NCBI RefSeq assembly: GCF_024055725.1 | Contig: NZ_JAMXMX010000008.1 | Coordinates: 124,001-188,000, forward strand | DNA: 64,000 nucleotides | Direction of reading: 5' to 3' | Source: Actinoallomurus spadix | GTDB taxonomy: Bacteria; Actinomycetota; Actinomycetes; Streptosporangiales; Streptosporangiaceae | In this document: positions 44,812 to 53,444 of the stretch, in pieces | Layout: each line of letters begins with the position of its first letter | How positions within the stretch are numbered: position 1 is the first letter of the stretch | Position numbers and translations under genes: made by a program | Notes under the pieces: generated by a model | Told to the model about the DNA's origin: nothing | The model's database searches: none | The model's input: only the letters and a program-made list of their open reading frames with translations

Positions 44812-45873
44812 TCACCTCCTGCTGAAGCCCTCTACCCCGCCGGTGACCAGGTCAAAGATCCCGGCTCGCAGGCTTCGCCCGAGCCCCTGCGAGTCGACGA
44901 AGTCGGCAAAGGCCTCTTCGGAGCTGTATTTGGGGCGCCAGGACAGTTCGTTCGTCAGGCGCGTGGTGTCGATCACCCGGCCGTACGTCAGCCAGCGCAG
45001 CAGCTCGGGCGAGAAGCCCTTGAGGCCGCCGAACCGGCGGCCGACGTCGCCGAGCGTCTGCACGGCGGGCGACGGCAGCCGGAGGATGGGCCGGCCCGCC
45101 CGGCGCAGGGCCTGCGAGAGCAGCACGACGCCGTCGCCGGCCGCGTTGAAGCAGCCGGGATGGTCCTCCACGGCCATCCGGCGCAGGATCTCGATCCCGT
45201 CGTCCTCGTGGATGAACTGCAGGCGCGGGTCGAACCCGAGCACCGTCGCCACCACCGGCATGTGGAAGTAGCGGCTGAGCGGGTTGTCGACGTTCGGGCC
45301 GAGGAAGTTCGCGAAGCGCAGTACGGACACGATCAGGTCGGAGCGGCGCCGGGCGAGTCCCCGGACGTAGCCCTCGACCTCGACCGCGTCCTTGGCGTAG
45401 CCGTGCGCCGGCGGCGCCACCGGCTCGTCGATCTCGGTGAACACGGCCGGGTCACGGGCCGACGAGCCGTACACCGCCGCCGACGACCGCACGACCAGCT
45501 TGCGCATGGCCGCGGACCGCTGGCAGGCGGCCAGCAGCTGCATCGTGCCGATGACGTTGGCTTCCTTGGTCGCCATCCGCGCGGCCGCGGTCATCGTCAC
45601 GAGGTTCAGGTGCACGACCGTGTCGACGCGCGCCGAATCTATGATCTTGGCGATGCTCGGCGTGCGAATGTCGACCCGTACGAACTCGGTGCGCCCGAGG
45701 GATGCCTCGGGCGGCACGGTGTCGACGCCGATGACCCGCTCGATGCTCGGCTCTGCCTGCAGGGCCTCGGCCACCCGTGCTCCGAGCCACCGGGCGACGC
45801 CGGTGACCAGGACGACCCGGCTCGCGCCGGAACCTGTTGCTGCGCTCGCGGAGGGACGCGTCGTCGACGGCAC
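44812..45873 (-). CDS. NAD-dependent epimerase/dehydratase (extended SDR)
   Basis: A 353-residue SDR protein. The cofactor motif is VVLVTGVARWLGARVAEAL, a degenerate TGxxGxxG. Further elements are VDTVVHLNLVT, VVRSSAAVYGSS and HGYAKDAVEVEGYV, where YxxxK is intact, so the active site is probably functional. FANFLGPNVDNPLSRYF is a family hallmark. The N-terminus is Ser/Ala-rich. It belongs to the conserved genes between bS22 and the acyltransferase. The substrate is unknown; a nucleotide sugar or polyketide-like ketone is usual for the family. Confidence 0.85.
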   Translation of the reverse strand: MPSTTRPSASAATGSGASRVVLVTGVARWLGARVAEALQAEPSIERVIGVDTVPPEASLGRTEFVRVDIRTPSIAKIIDSARVDTVVHLNLVTMTAAARMATKEANVIGTMQLLAACQRSAAMRKLVVRSSAAVYGSSARDPAVFTEIDEPVAPPAHGYAKDAVEVEGYVRGLARRRSDLIVSVLRFANFLGPNVDNPLSRYFHMPVVATVLGFDPRLQFIHEDDGIEILRRMAVEDHPGCFNAAGDGVVLLSQALRRAGRPILRLPSPAVQTLGDVGRRFGGLKGFSPELLRWLTYGRVIDTTRLTNELSWRPKYSSEEAFADFVDSQGLGRSLRAGIFDLVTGGVEGFSRR

Positions 45874-45902
45874 CGGTGTCCCCCCATCCGTGGACGGCTG
45901 CG

Positions 45903-46001
45903 TTACTTCTTGTTGCGACGCTGGATGCGCGTCTTCTTCAGCAGCTTACGGTGCTTCTTCTTGGCCATGCGCTTACGACGCTTCTTGATGACAGAGCCCA
46001 C
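45903..46001 (-). CDS. Small ribosomal protein bS22 (AURKAIP1/COX24 domain)
   Basis: A 32-residue very basic protein, [20 protein letters not shown] followed by [12 protein letters not shown]. It matches the short actinobacterial AURKAIP1/COX24-type protein now called bS22, found on the small ribosomal subunit. The start is GTG at 46001 with GAGGG 5-8 nt upstream. It lies between the HTH gene and the SDR gene. It is short but almost certainly real because of its composition, start site and position. Confidence 0.88.
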   Translation of the reverse strand: MGSVIKKRRKRMAKKKHRKLLKKTRIQRRNKK

Positions 46002-46158
46002 GGAACCCTCACTCGATGATCAGCAGGAGACGGGCGATCAGTACCCTTGGCGGGCACATGGCCCGGAGCCCAAGGGTACCGCCGCCTCGACGCCGATCGT
46101 TCGCGGACCGCCGCCACTCGCCGCGAAGGCCGCCGTCCTCCGGCGGCCCACGTGCGCG

Positions 46159-46362
46159 TCAGCCCGCTTCGATGTACGCGTCCCGCAGATAGTCGTGGAC
46201 AGCCTGCTCCGGCACGCGGAACGAACGTCCCACGCGAATCGCCGGTAGTTCTCCCGAGTGAACGAGGCGGTATACGGTCATCTTGGACACCCGCATCACC
46301 GCAGCCACCTCGGCCACAGTCAGGAACCTGACCTCGCTCAGAGGTCGCTCGCCTGAGCTCAT
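46159..46362 (-). CDS. Excisionase-type helix-turn-helix DNA-binding protein
   Basis: A 67-residue MerR/BldC-like single-domain protein. FLTVAEVAAVMRVSKMTVYR is the helix-turn-helix and LVHSGELPAIRVGRSFRVPE the wing. It is the size of BldC but matches the excisionase-family group (DNA-binding domain, excisionase) better. In Streptomyces a similar gene accompanies the bS22 and SDR genes, so it is a chromosomal regulator and not a phage remnant. The 157-bp gap to bS22 has no other gene. Confidence 0.8.
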   Translation of the reverse strand: MSSGERPLSEVRFLTVAEVAAVMRVSKMTVYRLVHSGELPAIRVGRSFRVPEQAVHDYLRDAYIEAG

Positions 46363-46470
46363 CGGACGCCCTCTTCCACACGCCGCGCGTCAGACCTTTG
46401 GGTGACTTTGATCACGGCCGTGTACTTTCCTCCAGCGTAAATCGTGATTCCCGAGTCGCAAGAGGGGAGT

Positions 46471-47286
46471 TCAATCAATCAGGCTCGAATGTGTCAAAAG
46501 ATACACAGTGAGCGGGGTGTAGTGATCCGGGAGCACGTTGTCGTCCAGGGGCACCACGGTATGGACCTTCCCCTCCGCCTCCCCCGCGAACAGGGCCGGA
46601 TCATTGCAGTCCGCGAACCCGACCGTGTCGATGCCCGCCTGGCCCGCCGCGCCGGCCCAGCCATGGTCCGCCATGACCAGATCCGGCCAGGAGCCGCCGT
46701 CGGCGGAAAGGTCTCGCAAAATCGCGCGCATGGGCTCCGCGTCGTGCGTATGGTGCAGCGACGCGCCCGCGCTCAGCGCCGCGACGCCCTCGATGTAGCG
46801 GATCGACCGGCGCTCCGCGCCGCGCGGCGTCTCGACCTCGTACGCCCAGCCCGACGCGGGCGTCAGCACCCGGCAGCCCCGCGCCCGCAGGGCCCGGCCC
46901 ACCGCGAGGTACACCGGCAGCAGCCCGCCCGGATGGCCCGTCGCCAGCAGCACCGTCTCCCGCCGCTCCGCCGCCCGCGCGAGCCGGACCGCCATGGCGT
47001 CCAGGGCGTCGATCGTGCGGTCCGGGTCGATCGTGTCGTCGCCGTACAGATGCGCCGGGTCAGGGTTGATCCCGCATTTCTTGACCATCAGCGCGAAGAT
47101 CTGCTCGAACCCCCACTCCTGTTCGAGCTCGAGGCCGAACAGGTAGTACGGCTTGCGCGCCGCCATCCGGCGGTAGTGCAGCAGGTTGCCCTGTCGCGGC
47201 GTGGCGACGACCCCGGCGATCAGCGTGCGGACCAGGTGGTCGCGCAGCTCGTCGCGGGACGGGACCGGATGATCGGCGAGGTTCAC
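46471..47286 (-). CDS. Phosphatase-like conserved actinobacterial protein
   Basis: A 271-residue soluble protein beginning NLADHPVPSRDELRDHLVRT. It contains LLATGHPGGLLPVYLAVGRAL and MADHGWAGAAGQAGIDTVGF, plus GASLHHTHDAEPM. It is annotated as a phosphatase in many actinomycetes as I recall, but no classical phosphatase motif is unambiguous, so the activity is weakly supported. I start it at GTG 47286, overlapping the AcuC stop (GTGA), which makes it the second gene of an acuC operon. No signal peptide is present. Confidence 0.65.
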   Translation of the reverse strand: MNLADHPVPSRDELRDHLVRTLIAGVVATPRQGNLLHYRRMAARKPYYLFGLELEQEWGFEQIFALMVKKCGINPDPAHLYGDDTIDPDRTIDALDAMAVRLARAAERRETVLLATGHPGGLLPVYLAVGRALRARGCRVLTPASGWAYEVETPRGAERRSIRYIEGVAALSAGASLHHTHDAEPMRAILRDLSADGGSWPDLVMADHGWAGAAGQAGIDTVGFADCNDPALFAGEAEGKVHTVVPLDDNVLPDHYTPLTVYLLTHSSLID

Positions 47287-48440
47287 GGCATCGGGTCCAG
47301 ACCGTGCTCCGGGAACACCGCCTGCCGCGTCGCCTGCACCGCCCGGTCCACCGGATCCGCCGGGTCGTACCCGCTGCTCCACGTCCGCACCTCCGTGTCC
47401 GCTCCGTCGGTCATGCGCTCGGGCGCCCGCCGCCCCGTACGGCCGCGGACGAGCTCCCGCCAGGTCTCCGGGGTCGGCGTGCCGGGCGGGATCGGCCGCC
47501 CCGCCGCCTCGGCGAGCAGATGGGTCCAGGCGCGCGGGACCACGTGGACGAGCTCGTAGCCGCCCCCGCCGGTCAGGACCCAGCGGCCGCCGGCCGTCTC
47601 GTGGGCCAGCCGGTGCAGCGCCTCGTACGCCGCCCGCTGCCCGTCCACGGTCAGCGTCAGGTGGGCGAGGGGGTCGAGCTCGTGGCTGTCACAGCCCTGC
47701 TGGGTGACCAGGACCTGCGGCCGGAACTGGCGCAGGAGCGGTGGGACCACCGCGTCGAAGGCGCGCAGCCAGTGCCGGTCTCCGCAGCCGGGCGGCAGGG
47801 CGACGTTCACCGACGTGCCCCGCGCCCCGGTCTCCTTCGGCAGCCCGGTGCCGGGGAACAGCGTCCGCGGGGTCTCGTGCAGGCTGATCGTGAGGACGCG
47901 CGGGTCGTCGTAGAACGCCGCCTGGACGCCGTCGCCGTGGTGGACGTCGACGTCGACGTACGCGACCCGCTCCGCGCCCTGGGCGAGGAGCCAGGCGATC
48001 GCGATGGCCGGGTCGTTGTAGACGCAGAACCCGGACGCCGCGCCGTGCATGGCGTGGTGGAGCCCCCCGGCGATGTTGGCCGCGTGCTCGGCCTCGCCCG
48101 TCCACACGGCCCGCGCCGCCGCCACCGAGGCCCCGGCCACCAGCGCGGACGCGTCGTGCATGCCGGGAAAGACCGGGTTGTCGGCCAGGCCCAGCCCGCG
48201 CGCGACGTCGAGCCGCTCCGCGCGGACCGCGTCGATGTAGGCCGGGTCGTGCACGAGGGTCAGCAGCTCGTCGCCGGCGGGCTCGAACCCCTCGACGGAG
48301 ACGTTCGGCGCGTCGAACACGCCCAGCTCACGAGCGAGGGCCATCGTAAGCTCGACGCGGACGGGATTCATCGGATGCTCGGCCCCGAAGTCGTACGTCA
48401 CCAGCCGGTCGTCCCAGAACACCCGAAACGAGGCACTCAC
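47283..48440 (-). CDS. acuC: Acetoin utilization protein AcuC, histone deacetylase family
   Basis: A 385-residue zinc amidohydrolase of the arginase-deacetylase fold that removes acetyl groups from lysine, for example on acetyl-CoA synthetase. The tandem His is in GGLHHAMHGAASGFCVYND, the Asp/His metal site in VAYVDVDVHHGDGVQAAFYD, the second Asp in GCDSHELDPLAHL and the catalytic Tyr in GGGGYELVH. All Zn ligands are intact. The start is GTG 48440 with GGGAGG upstream; a longer frame to 48512 adds a Gly/Arg-rich tail without support. The downstream gene overlaps it. Confidence 0.93.
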   Translation of the reverse strand: MSASFRVFWDDRLVTYDFGAEHPMNPVRVELTMALARELGVFDAPNVSVEGFEPAGDELLTLVHDPAYIDAVRAERLDVARGLGLADNPVFPGMHDASALVAGASVAAARAVWTGEAEHAANIAGGLHHAMHGAASGFCVYNDPAIAIAWLLAQGAERVAYVDVDVHHGDGVQAAFYDDPRVLTISLHETPRTLFPGTGLPKETGARGTSVNVALPPGCGDRHWLRAFDAVVPPLLRQFRPQVLVTQQGCDSHELDPLAHLTLTVDGQRAAYEALHRLAHETAGGRWVLTGGGGYELVHVVPRAWTHLLAEAAGRPIPPGTPTPETWRELVRGRTGRRAPERMTDGADTEVRTWSSGYDPADPVDRAVQATRQAVFPEHGLDPMP

Positions 48441-48510
48441 CGCTCGACCTCCCGACCACCGACCGCGCCCGAAACTCCCACGGATCACGCTACATGTACG
48501 CTCTGCGGCC

Positions 48511-48684
48511 ATGGCGCTCGAGATGCGCGGCGTGTGCGAACGCTGCGACGCCCCCCTGGACCAGAACGGCCTCGCCTACATCTGCAGTTACGAGTCATCG
48601 TTCTGCGGGGCGTGCACGCGGTGGCTGTCCCACGTCTGCCCCGACTGCGGCGGCGAACTCGCCCGCCGCCCCACTCGCGTCTGA
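48511..48684 (+). CDS. DUF1272 zinc-ribbon-like protein
   Basis: A 57-residue Cys-rich protein starting MALEMRGVCERCDAPLDQNG. Three Cys pairs, CERC, CGAC and CPDC, plus a Cys in YICSYE, could form two zinc sites. The pattern matches DUF1272 proteins of 55-80 residues. It is divergent from acuC with a 70-bp gap between the starts. Function is unknown. Confidence 0.85.
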   Translation: MALEMRGVCERCDAPLDQNGLAYICSYESSFCGACTRWLSHVCPDCGGELARRPTRV

Positions 48685-48776
48685 GTCTCTTCCGCTGAAT
48701 TCGGCCTCGGGGCGGGAACCGGCGTCCTCCGGGCGGGCAACAAGGGTCGTCCTGCCCGAAAGCCGAGAGGCCGGAA

Positions 48777-49376
48777 ATGAGCGAAATGAGCCGGACCGCC
48801 ACGGAGGCCGACGACGCCTCCGTGATCGAGCGGTCCCGGCGAGAGCCCGAGGTGTTCGCCGAGGTGTTCCGTCGGCACGCACCCGAGATCAAGCGGTACG
48901 TCACCCGCCGTCTGGGCGCGGACGCCGCCGAGGACGTCGTCGCCGAGACGTTCCTGGCGGCGTTCCGGCAGCGGGACCGGTACGACCTGACCCGGTCCAG
49001 CGCCCGCCCCTGGCTGTACGGCATCGCGACCAACCGGATCGGTCGCCACCAGCGCACCGAGGTGCGGCAGCTGCGCGCCCTCGAGCGAACCGGCGTCGAC
49101 CCGGTCACCGATCCGTTCAGCCGCTCCGACGAGCGGGTCAGCGCCGGGGCCGTACGGCGGCGCCTGGCCGCCGCCCTGCGGAGGCTGCCCGCCGGTCACC
49201 GTGACGCGCTGCTGCTGGTGACCTGGGGCGACCTCGGCTATCAGGAGGCCGCCCAGGCGCTCGGGGTGCCGATCGGAACGGTGCGTTCACGCGTCAACCG
49301 GGCCCGGAAGAAACTCCGCGCGGAACTCGGCGGCGTCGACCCCACTTCAGTCAGCGAGGAACTCGAACATGGATGA
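48777..49376 (+). CDS. ECF sigma factor (SigE-like)
   Basis: A 199-residue sigma factor with region 2 (FAEVFRRHAPEIKRYVTRRL, DVVAETFLAAFRQRDRYD, WLYGIATNRIGRHQRTEVRQ) and region 4 (LPAGHRDALLLVTWGDLGYQ, EAAQALGVPIGTVRSRVNRA). ATG 48777 has GAGAGG upstream. It overlaps the start of the CU044_5270-family gene by 8 nt. That pairing of a sigma factor with a single-pass membrane protein is common in Thermomonosporaceae and Streptosporangiaceae and suggests that the partner regulates it. The truncated sigma at 43295 is its closest relative here. Confidence 0.92.
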   Translation: MSEMSRTATEADDASVIERSRREPEVFAEVFRRHAPEIKRYVTRRLGADAAEDVVAETFLAAFRQRDRYDLTRSSARPWLYGIATNRIGRHQRTEVRQLRALERTGVDPVTDPFSRSDERVSAGAVRRRLAAALRRLPAGHRDALLLVTWGDLGYQEAAQALGVPIGTVRSRVNRARKKLRAELGGVDPTSVSEELEHG

Positions 49377-50418
49377 GATGGCTCAGCTGAACCTCCTCCG
49401 CGCGGAGGTACCCCGGCCCGCCCCGGGGGACCTCCGCACCGAAGAGGACCGGTTGCTGGCCGAGATCGCCGCCCCCGGGTCGGCCCGGCTGCCGCGACCG
49501 GCCCACCGGGGAAGGGCGTGGCCACTGCGGATCGGCCTGAGCGCCGTCGCGACCGGGCTGGCCGCCGCGGCGGTCGCCGGCATCGCGCTGTCCGGCGGCG
49601 ATCCCCGCGCCCCGCGGGCGTCGTACTCGCCGCAGGCCGTGCCGGTCGCGGTGGTCCAGACGCTCGACCGCGCCGCCGACGCCGCGACCAGGCAGCGTGA
49701 GCTGCACCCGAGGCCCGGCCAGTTCCTGGTCTTCGAGTCCGAGAACGAGGAGAGCGTGGACTCGAACTCCAAGGAGCACGGCCACTCCCGGTACCTGAGC
49801 CGCGACCGGCGGAAGATCTGGCTGCCCGTCGCGGGCCGGGCCACGGGCGGCGTCCTGATCGAGACCGGCCTGCCGCCCAGGCGGTACGGCGACTGGCCGA
49901 TCCCGCCTGAGGCCGGGCAGGAGGCCGGAACGTCGGAGCGGACGATCGACTTCGACAACCGGGCCGAATACCTGCGGACCGACTACGCGTACCTGAGCCG
50001 GCTGCCGGCCGACCCCCAGGGCATGCGCGCGCACCTCTACGACCACCTGACGCCGGGGACCGCCGACGGCGACCGGGAGGCTTGGTCGCGGGCCGGTGCG
50101 ATGCTCACGGAGGGGTACATGCCGGCCGCCCAGCGCGCCGCGCTGTTCCGCGCCGCCGCGACCATTCCCGGGGCGCAGGCCGTCGGGCGGGCCGAGGACG
50201 CCGCGGGCCGCAAGGGCATCGCGGTCGCCCGGGTCGACGAGGGCGCGGGAGAGCGGGCGGAGTACATCTTCGATCCCAGGACGTACCTGCTCCTCGGCCG
50301 GCGAACGGTGGTCGTGGACGCGAAGAAGGGCCAGGCGCCCGTCGGCACGGTCGTGGAGTCGACCGCTCAGCTGAAGGTGAGCGTCGCGGACGGCGCGCCG
50401 AAGGTCACCGGCGGCTGA
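49369..50418 (+). CDS. CU044_5270-family membrane protein, putative sigma partner
   Basis: A 349-residue protein with a cytoplasmic N-terminus (about 45 residues), one transmembrane helix (IGLSAVATGLAAAAVAGIAL) and a large extracytoplasmic domain. The C-terminus contains EYIFDPRTYLLLGRRTVVVD, the recurring end of this family. Proteins of this type follow ECF sigma genes and may act as anti-sigma factors, though no zinc-binding HxxxCxxC motif is present. It overlaps the sigma gene and its 3' end overlaps the MFS gene convergently by 14 bp. Confidence 0.75.
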   Translation: MDEMAQLNLLRAEVPRPAPGDLRTEEDRLLAEIAAPGSARLPRPAHRGRAWPLRIGLSAVATGLAAAAVAGIALSGGDPRAPRASYSPQAVPVAVVQTLDRAADAATRQRELHPRPGQFLVFESENEESVDSNSKEHGHSRYLSRDRRKIWLPVAGRATGGVLIETGLPPRRYGDWPIPPEAGQEAGTSERTIDFDNRAEYLRTDYAYLSRLPADPQGMRAHLYDHLTPGTADGDREAWSRAGAMLTEGYMPAAQRAALFRAAATIPGAQAVGRAEDAAGRKGIAVARVDEGAGERAEYIFDPRTYLLLGRRTVVVDAKKGQAPVGTVVESTAQLKVSVADGAPKVTGG

Positions 50419-51589
50419 CGAGGGCGGGCTCGGGTTCGGCGCCGATCGTGCGGCTGCGGCCGGCGCCGAGCCCGGGCAGCACGAGGATCACCGACACGGC
50501 CAGCAGGACGACCGACGGAACGGTCCATCCGTGGGTGGCGTCGTGCAGGGCGCCGATGGCGAGCGGGCCGAGCGCGGCGATCACGTAGCCGACGCCCTGC
50601 GCCATCCCGGACAGCTGCGCCGCCACGTGCGCGTCGGCGGCGCGCAGGCCGATGAACGAGAGGGCGGTGGCGAACCCGACGCCCTGCCCGAGCCCGAGCA
50701 CGATGATCCACAACCAGACGGAGCCGATCGGCGCCCAGGCGGTGCCGGCGAAGCCGACCAGGCAGAGGACGCCGACGAGGACGACGAGGGGCCGCTGGTC
50801 GCGCAGCCGGCGTTCGATCACCGGGACGGCGAGCGCGCCGACGGCCTGCAGGAGGCTGGTGACGCCGAGGGCGTAGCCCGCCGCCGTCTCGCTCAGCCCC
50901 CGGTCCTGGCAGAGCGTCGGCAGCCAGCCGGAGACGACGTACGCCAGCAGCGACTGGATCCCCATGAACGCGGTGACCTGCCAGGCCAGGCGGGACCGCC
51001 AGACCTGGCGGGAGCCCTCGGCGGCCGGCACCCCGGCCGCGGCCCGGCGGGCGCGCGGCAGCCAGGCGAGCGCGGCGACGCCTGCGGGGACGGCCAGCAG
51101 CACGAGGGGAAGCCGCCAGGAGGACCCGGCGGCGTGCTCGACCGGCACCGCGACGCTCGCGGAGACCGCCGCGCCGACGGTCACCGCGATCGTGTACACG
51201 GCGGTGACCGCCATGATCGCCTGCGGGTGGTCCCGCTTGATGATCGACGGGACGGCGATGTTGCCGACGCTGATCGCGATCCCGGCCAGGAGCGCCCCGC
51301 CGAACAGGGCGACCGGCGAGGGCAGCACGCGCACCACCAGCGCGACGACGAGCACGAGCATGCTCGCCACCAGCAGGCGCTCGCCGCGCGGCGAGCGCCG
51401 CAGGAGGGGCAGGACCAGCCCGAACGAGCCGAAGAAGACCAGCGGGAGCGTGGTCAGCGCGCCGGCCGCCGCGCCCGACAGGTGCAGGTCACCGGAGATC
51501 TGGCTGAGCAGCGGGCCGACAGCGACGACGGCGGGCCGCAGGTTGAGCGCGACCAGGACGATCAGGAGGATTCCGGCGTAGCGTCTCAC
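50405..51589 (-). CDS. MFS transporter, CynX/NimT family
   Basis: A 394-residue major facilitator with 12 predicted helices. It begins YAGILLIVLVALNLRPAVVA, with LLRRSPRGERLLVASMLVL in the loop between helices 2 and 3 and the repeat in the second half (PVIERRLRDQRPLVVLVGVL). The family includes cyanate and 2-nitroimidazole transporters, so small anions or aromatic compounds are candidate substrates. It is co-oriented with the GntR gene, which overlaps it by 4 nt, so the regulator probably controls its expression. Confidence 0.88.
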   Translation of the reverse strand: MRRYAGILLIVLVALNLRPAVVAVGPLLSQISGDLHLSGAAAGALTTLPLVFFGSFGLVLPLLRRSPRGERLLVASMLVLVVALVVRVLPSPVALFGGALLAGIAISVGNIAVPSIIKRDHPQAIMAVTAVYTIAVTVGAAVSASVAVPVEHAAGSSWRLPLVLLAVPAGVAALAWLPRARRAAAGVPAAEGSRQVWRSRLAWQVTAFMGIQSLLAYVVSGWLPTLCQDRGLSETAAGYALGVTSLLQAVGALAVPVIERRLRDQRPLVVLVGVLCLVGFAGTAWAPIGSVWLWIIVLGLGQGVGFATALSFIGLRAADAHVAAQLSGMAQGVGYVIAALGPLAIGALHDATHGWTVPSVVLLAVSVILVLPGLGAGRSRTIGAEPEPALVSRR

Positions 51590-52260
51590 AGCACGTCCTC
51601 CAGCGCGCGAAGGGTCGGCTCGACGACGAGGGCCGCCGCGCGACCGGCCGCCTCGGCGTCGCCGCCGGCGATCGCCGCCAGCACGGCGTGGTGCGGCTCG
51701 GGACCGCCCTCGGGCAGGTCGCGGTCCTCGCGCAGCGCGCTCAGCGACTCGCGCAGCCGGTGCCGGAAGAACCGGAACGCCTCGGCCAGCAGCGGGTTCC
51801 GCGCGGTCTCGGCGACGCCCAGGTGGAACCGCGAGTCCGCCTCGCCGAAGTCCGCGGGGTCCTCGGCGGCGTCGCGGTCGCGCAGGAGCCCTTCGAGCCG
51901 CCGCAGGTCCTCGGGCGTACGGCGCACGGCGGCGAGCTTGGCGGCCTGGACGTCGTAGGCGAGCTGCACCTCGAACACGTCCCGCAGCGACGCCCGCTCG
52001 ACGCGCCGCAGCAGTGGCCGGGGGTCGGCGGCGCTGCGTACGTAGGTGCCGTCGCCGCGCCGGACCTCGAGCACGCCGACGTGACTCAGGGCGCGGATCG
52101 CCTCCCGCACGGCGGGCCGGCTGACCCGCAGCACGGCGCTCAGCTCGTGCTCGCCGGGGATGCGGGCACCGACCGTCCAGGCCCCGGAGGCGACCTGGTC
52201 GTGCATCTGGTCGAGCACGGCCTCGACGGCCGAGCCCCGTGGAATCGGCTGCAGCGCCAC
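51586..52260 (-). CDS. GntR-family transcriptional regulator, FadR type
   Basis: A 224-residue regulator. The winged helix covers residues 1-75 (ARIPGEHELSAVLRVSRPAV, REAIRALSHVGVLEVRRGDG). The all-helical FCD effector domain follows with the metal-ligand set DSRFHLGVAETARNPLL and PEPHHAVLAAIAGGD, where Asp/His residues bind metal or carboxylates. It is the first gene of a two-gene unit with the MFS transporter. A palindromic site starting 23 bp upstream of the gene suggests autoregulation. Confidence 0.9.
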   Translation of the reverse strand: MALQPIPRGSAVEAVLDQMHDQVASGAWTVGARIPGEHELSAVLRVSRPAVREAIRALSHVGVLEVRRGDGTYVRSAADPRPLLRRVERASLRDVFEVQLAYDVQAAKLAAVRRTPEDLRRLEGLLRDRDAAEDPADFGEADSRFHLGVAETARNPLLAEAFRFFRHRLRESLSALREDRDLPEGGPEPHHAVLAAIAGGDAEAAGRAAALVVEPTLRALEDVL

Positions 52261-52282
52261 GCCCGTTCCTCTCTCAGCTGCC

Positions 52283-52297
52283 AGATGTCAGACATCT
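52283..52297. promoter_or_regulatory. Palindromic operator, GntR type
   Basis: AGATGTCAGACATCT is a perfect 7-1-7 inverted repeat containing the TGT-n-ACA core usual for FadR-type GntR regulators. It sits between the divergent GntR/MFS and esterase genes, so one site could control both directions. A related half, GGCATCTAACTAG, follows about 50 bp further on. Confidence 0.6.
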
Positions 52298-52389
52298 AGC
52301 GGGTAACTCTACAGGTTTGTGACGTGAAGAACAGGACATGTGGGGCATCTAACTAGTCAGGTGACTCCTGGCCCAGGAGGCGGTTGCCA

Positions 52390-53397
52390 ATGACGCACGT
52401 CACAGACGCCGAACTTCCGCCCTACGAGCGGACCCCCAGCTCCCAGAGCCGTGCGCTGGCCACGGCCATCCGGCTGGGGGTCCGGCCCTTCTCCGGCCGC
52501 GTCAAGGGCGGCCCCGCCGGGATCCGGGTGTGGCGCACCCTCCTGGGCGCGGGCTCGCACTGCCTGCGCGCCGATCCTCGCATCCACGTCGAGCCCTTCA
52601 GCGACCCGTGCGTCGACCTGCCGCAGATCGGCCGGCCGGTCCGCGGCGAGTGGCTGCGGCCGCCGGGCGGCGACGCGAGCCGCGGCGTGGTCCTGTACCT
52701 GCACGGCGGCGCGTACGCGATCTGCTCGCCGCGCACCCACCGGGCGATCACGACCCGGCTGGCGATGGACACGGGCCTGCCGGTGTTCGCCCCGCGCTAC
52801 CGGCAGGCGCCCGAACACCCGTTCCCGGCGGCGTTCGAGGACGCCCTCGACGCGTACCGCCTGCTGCTGGCCCGCGGCATCCCGCCCGAGCGGATCACCC
52901 TCGTGGGCGACTCGTCCGGCGGGCACCTCGCCGCCTCCCTCACCGGCGAGGCGTGCCGGACGGACCTGCCGACCCCCGGCAAGGTCGTGCTGTTCTCCCC
53001 CTGGATCGACCTGACCGGCGAGCTGGCGATGTCCTCGGCGATGCTGCGGCGGGATCCCTTCATCGTCCCGGCCGTCGCGACGCGGTTCGGCCGGCTTTAC
53101 GTGGGGACCGGAGATTGGAACGATCCACGGCTGTCCATCCTGAGCTGTGGGAGCGCTGACCTGCCGCCCTTCCTCATCCAGGTCGGCGGGATCGAGGTGC
53201 TACGGGACGAGGCCGAGAGATTCGCCGACGTGCTGGCCGAGGCGGGAGCCGACTACGAACTCCAGGTCTGGCCCGGTCAGATGCACGTGTTCCAGATGTT
53301 CAACGGCCTGATCCCCGAGGCCGGCGAGGCGATGCGGGAGGCCGCCCGCTTCATCCGCCGCGACGTCGGGCACGGCTCGGTCCCCGAAGCCGCCTGA
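52390..53397 (+). CDS. Alpha/beta hydrolase, hormone-sensitive lipase (HSL) family esterase
   Basis: A 335-residue esterase. The oxyanion-hole motif is VLYLHGGAYAICSPR and the nucleophile elbow is LVGDSSGGHLAASLTGEACR, the GDSAG variant. The catalytic Asp lies in VGGIEVLRDEAERF (as in GGIEVLxDE) and the His in VWPGQMHVFQMF. ATG 52390 has AGGAGG 9 nt upstream; an in-frame TTG at 52384 is too close to it. It is divergent from the GntR/MFS unit and may be regulated with it. Confidence 0.9.
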   Translation: MTHVTDAELPPYERTPSSQSRALATAIRLGVRPFSGRVKGGPAGIRVWRTLLGAGSHCLRADPRIHVEPFSDPCVDLPQIGRPVRGEWLRPPGGDASRGVVLYLHGGAYAICSPRTHRAITTRLAMDTGLPVFAPRYRQAPEHPFPAAFEDALDAYRLLLARGIPPERITLVGDSSGGHLAASLTGEACRTDLPTPGKVVLFSPWIDLTGELAMSSAMLRRDPFIVPAVATRFGRLYVGTGDWNDPRLSILSCGSADLPPFLIQVGGIEVLRDEAERFADVLAEAGADYELQVWPGQMHVFQMFNGLIPEAGEAMREAARFIRRDVGHGSVPEAA

Positions 53398-53444
53398 GAC
53401 ACGGAGGCCGGCTGTGCCCGACGGCTTCGCCGAGGGACACTCTT

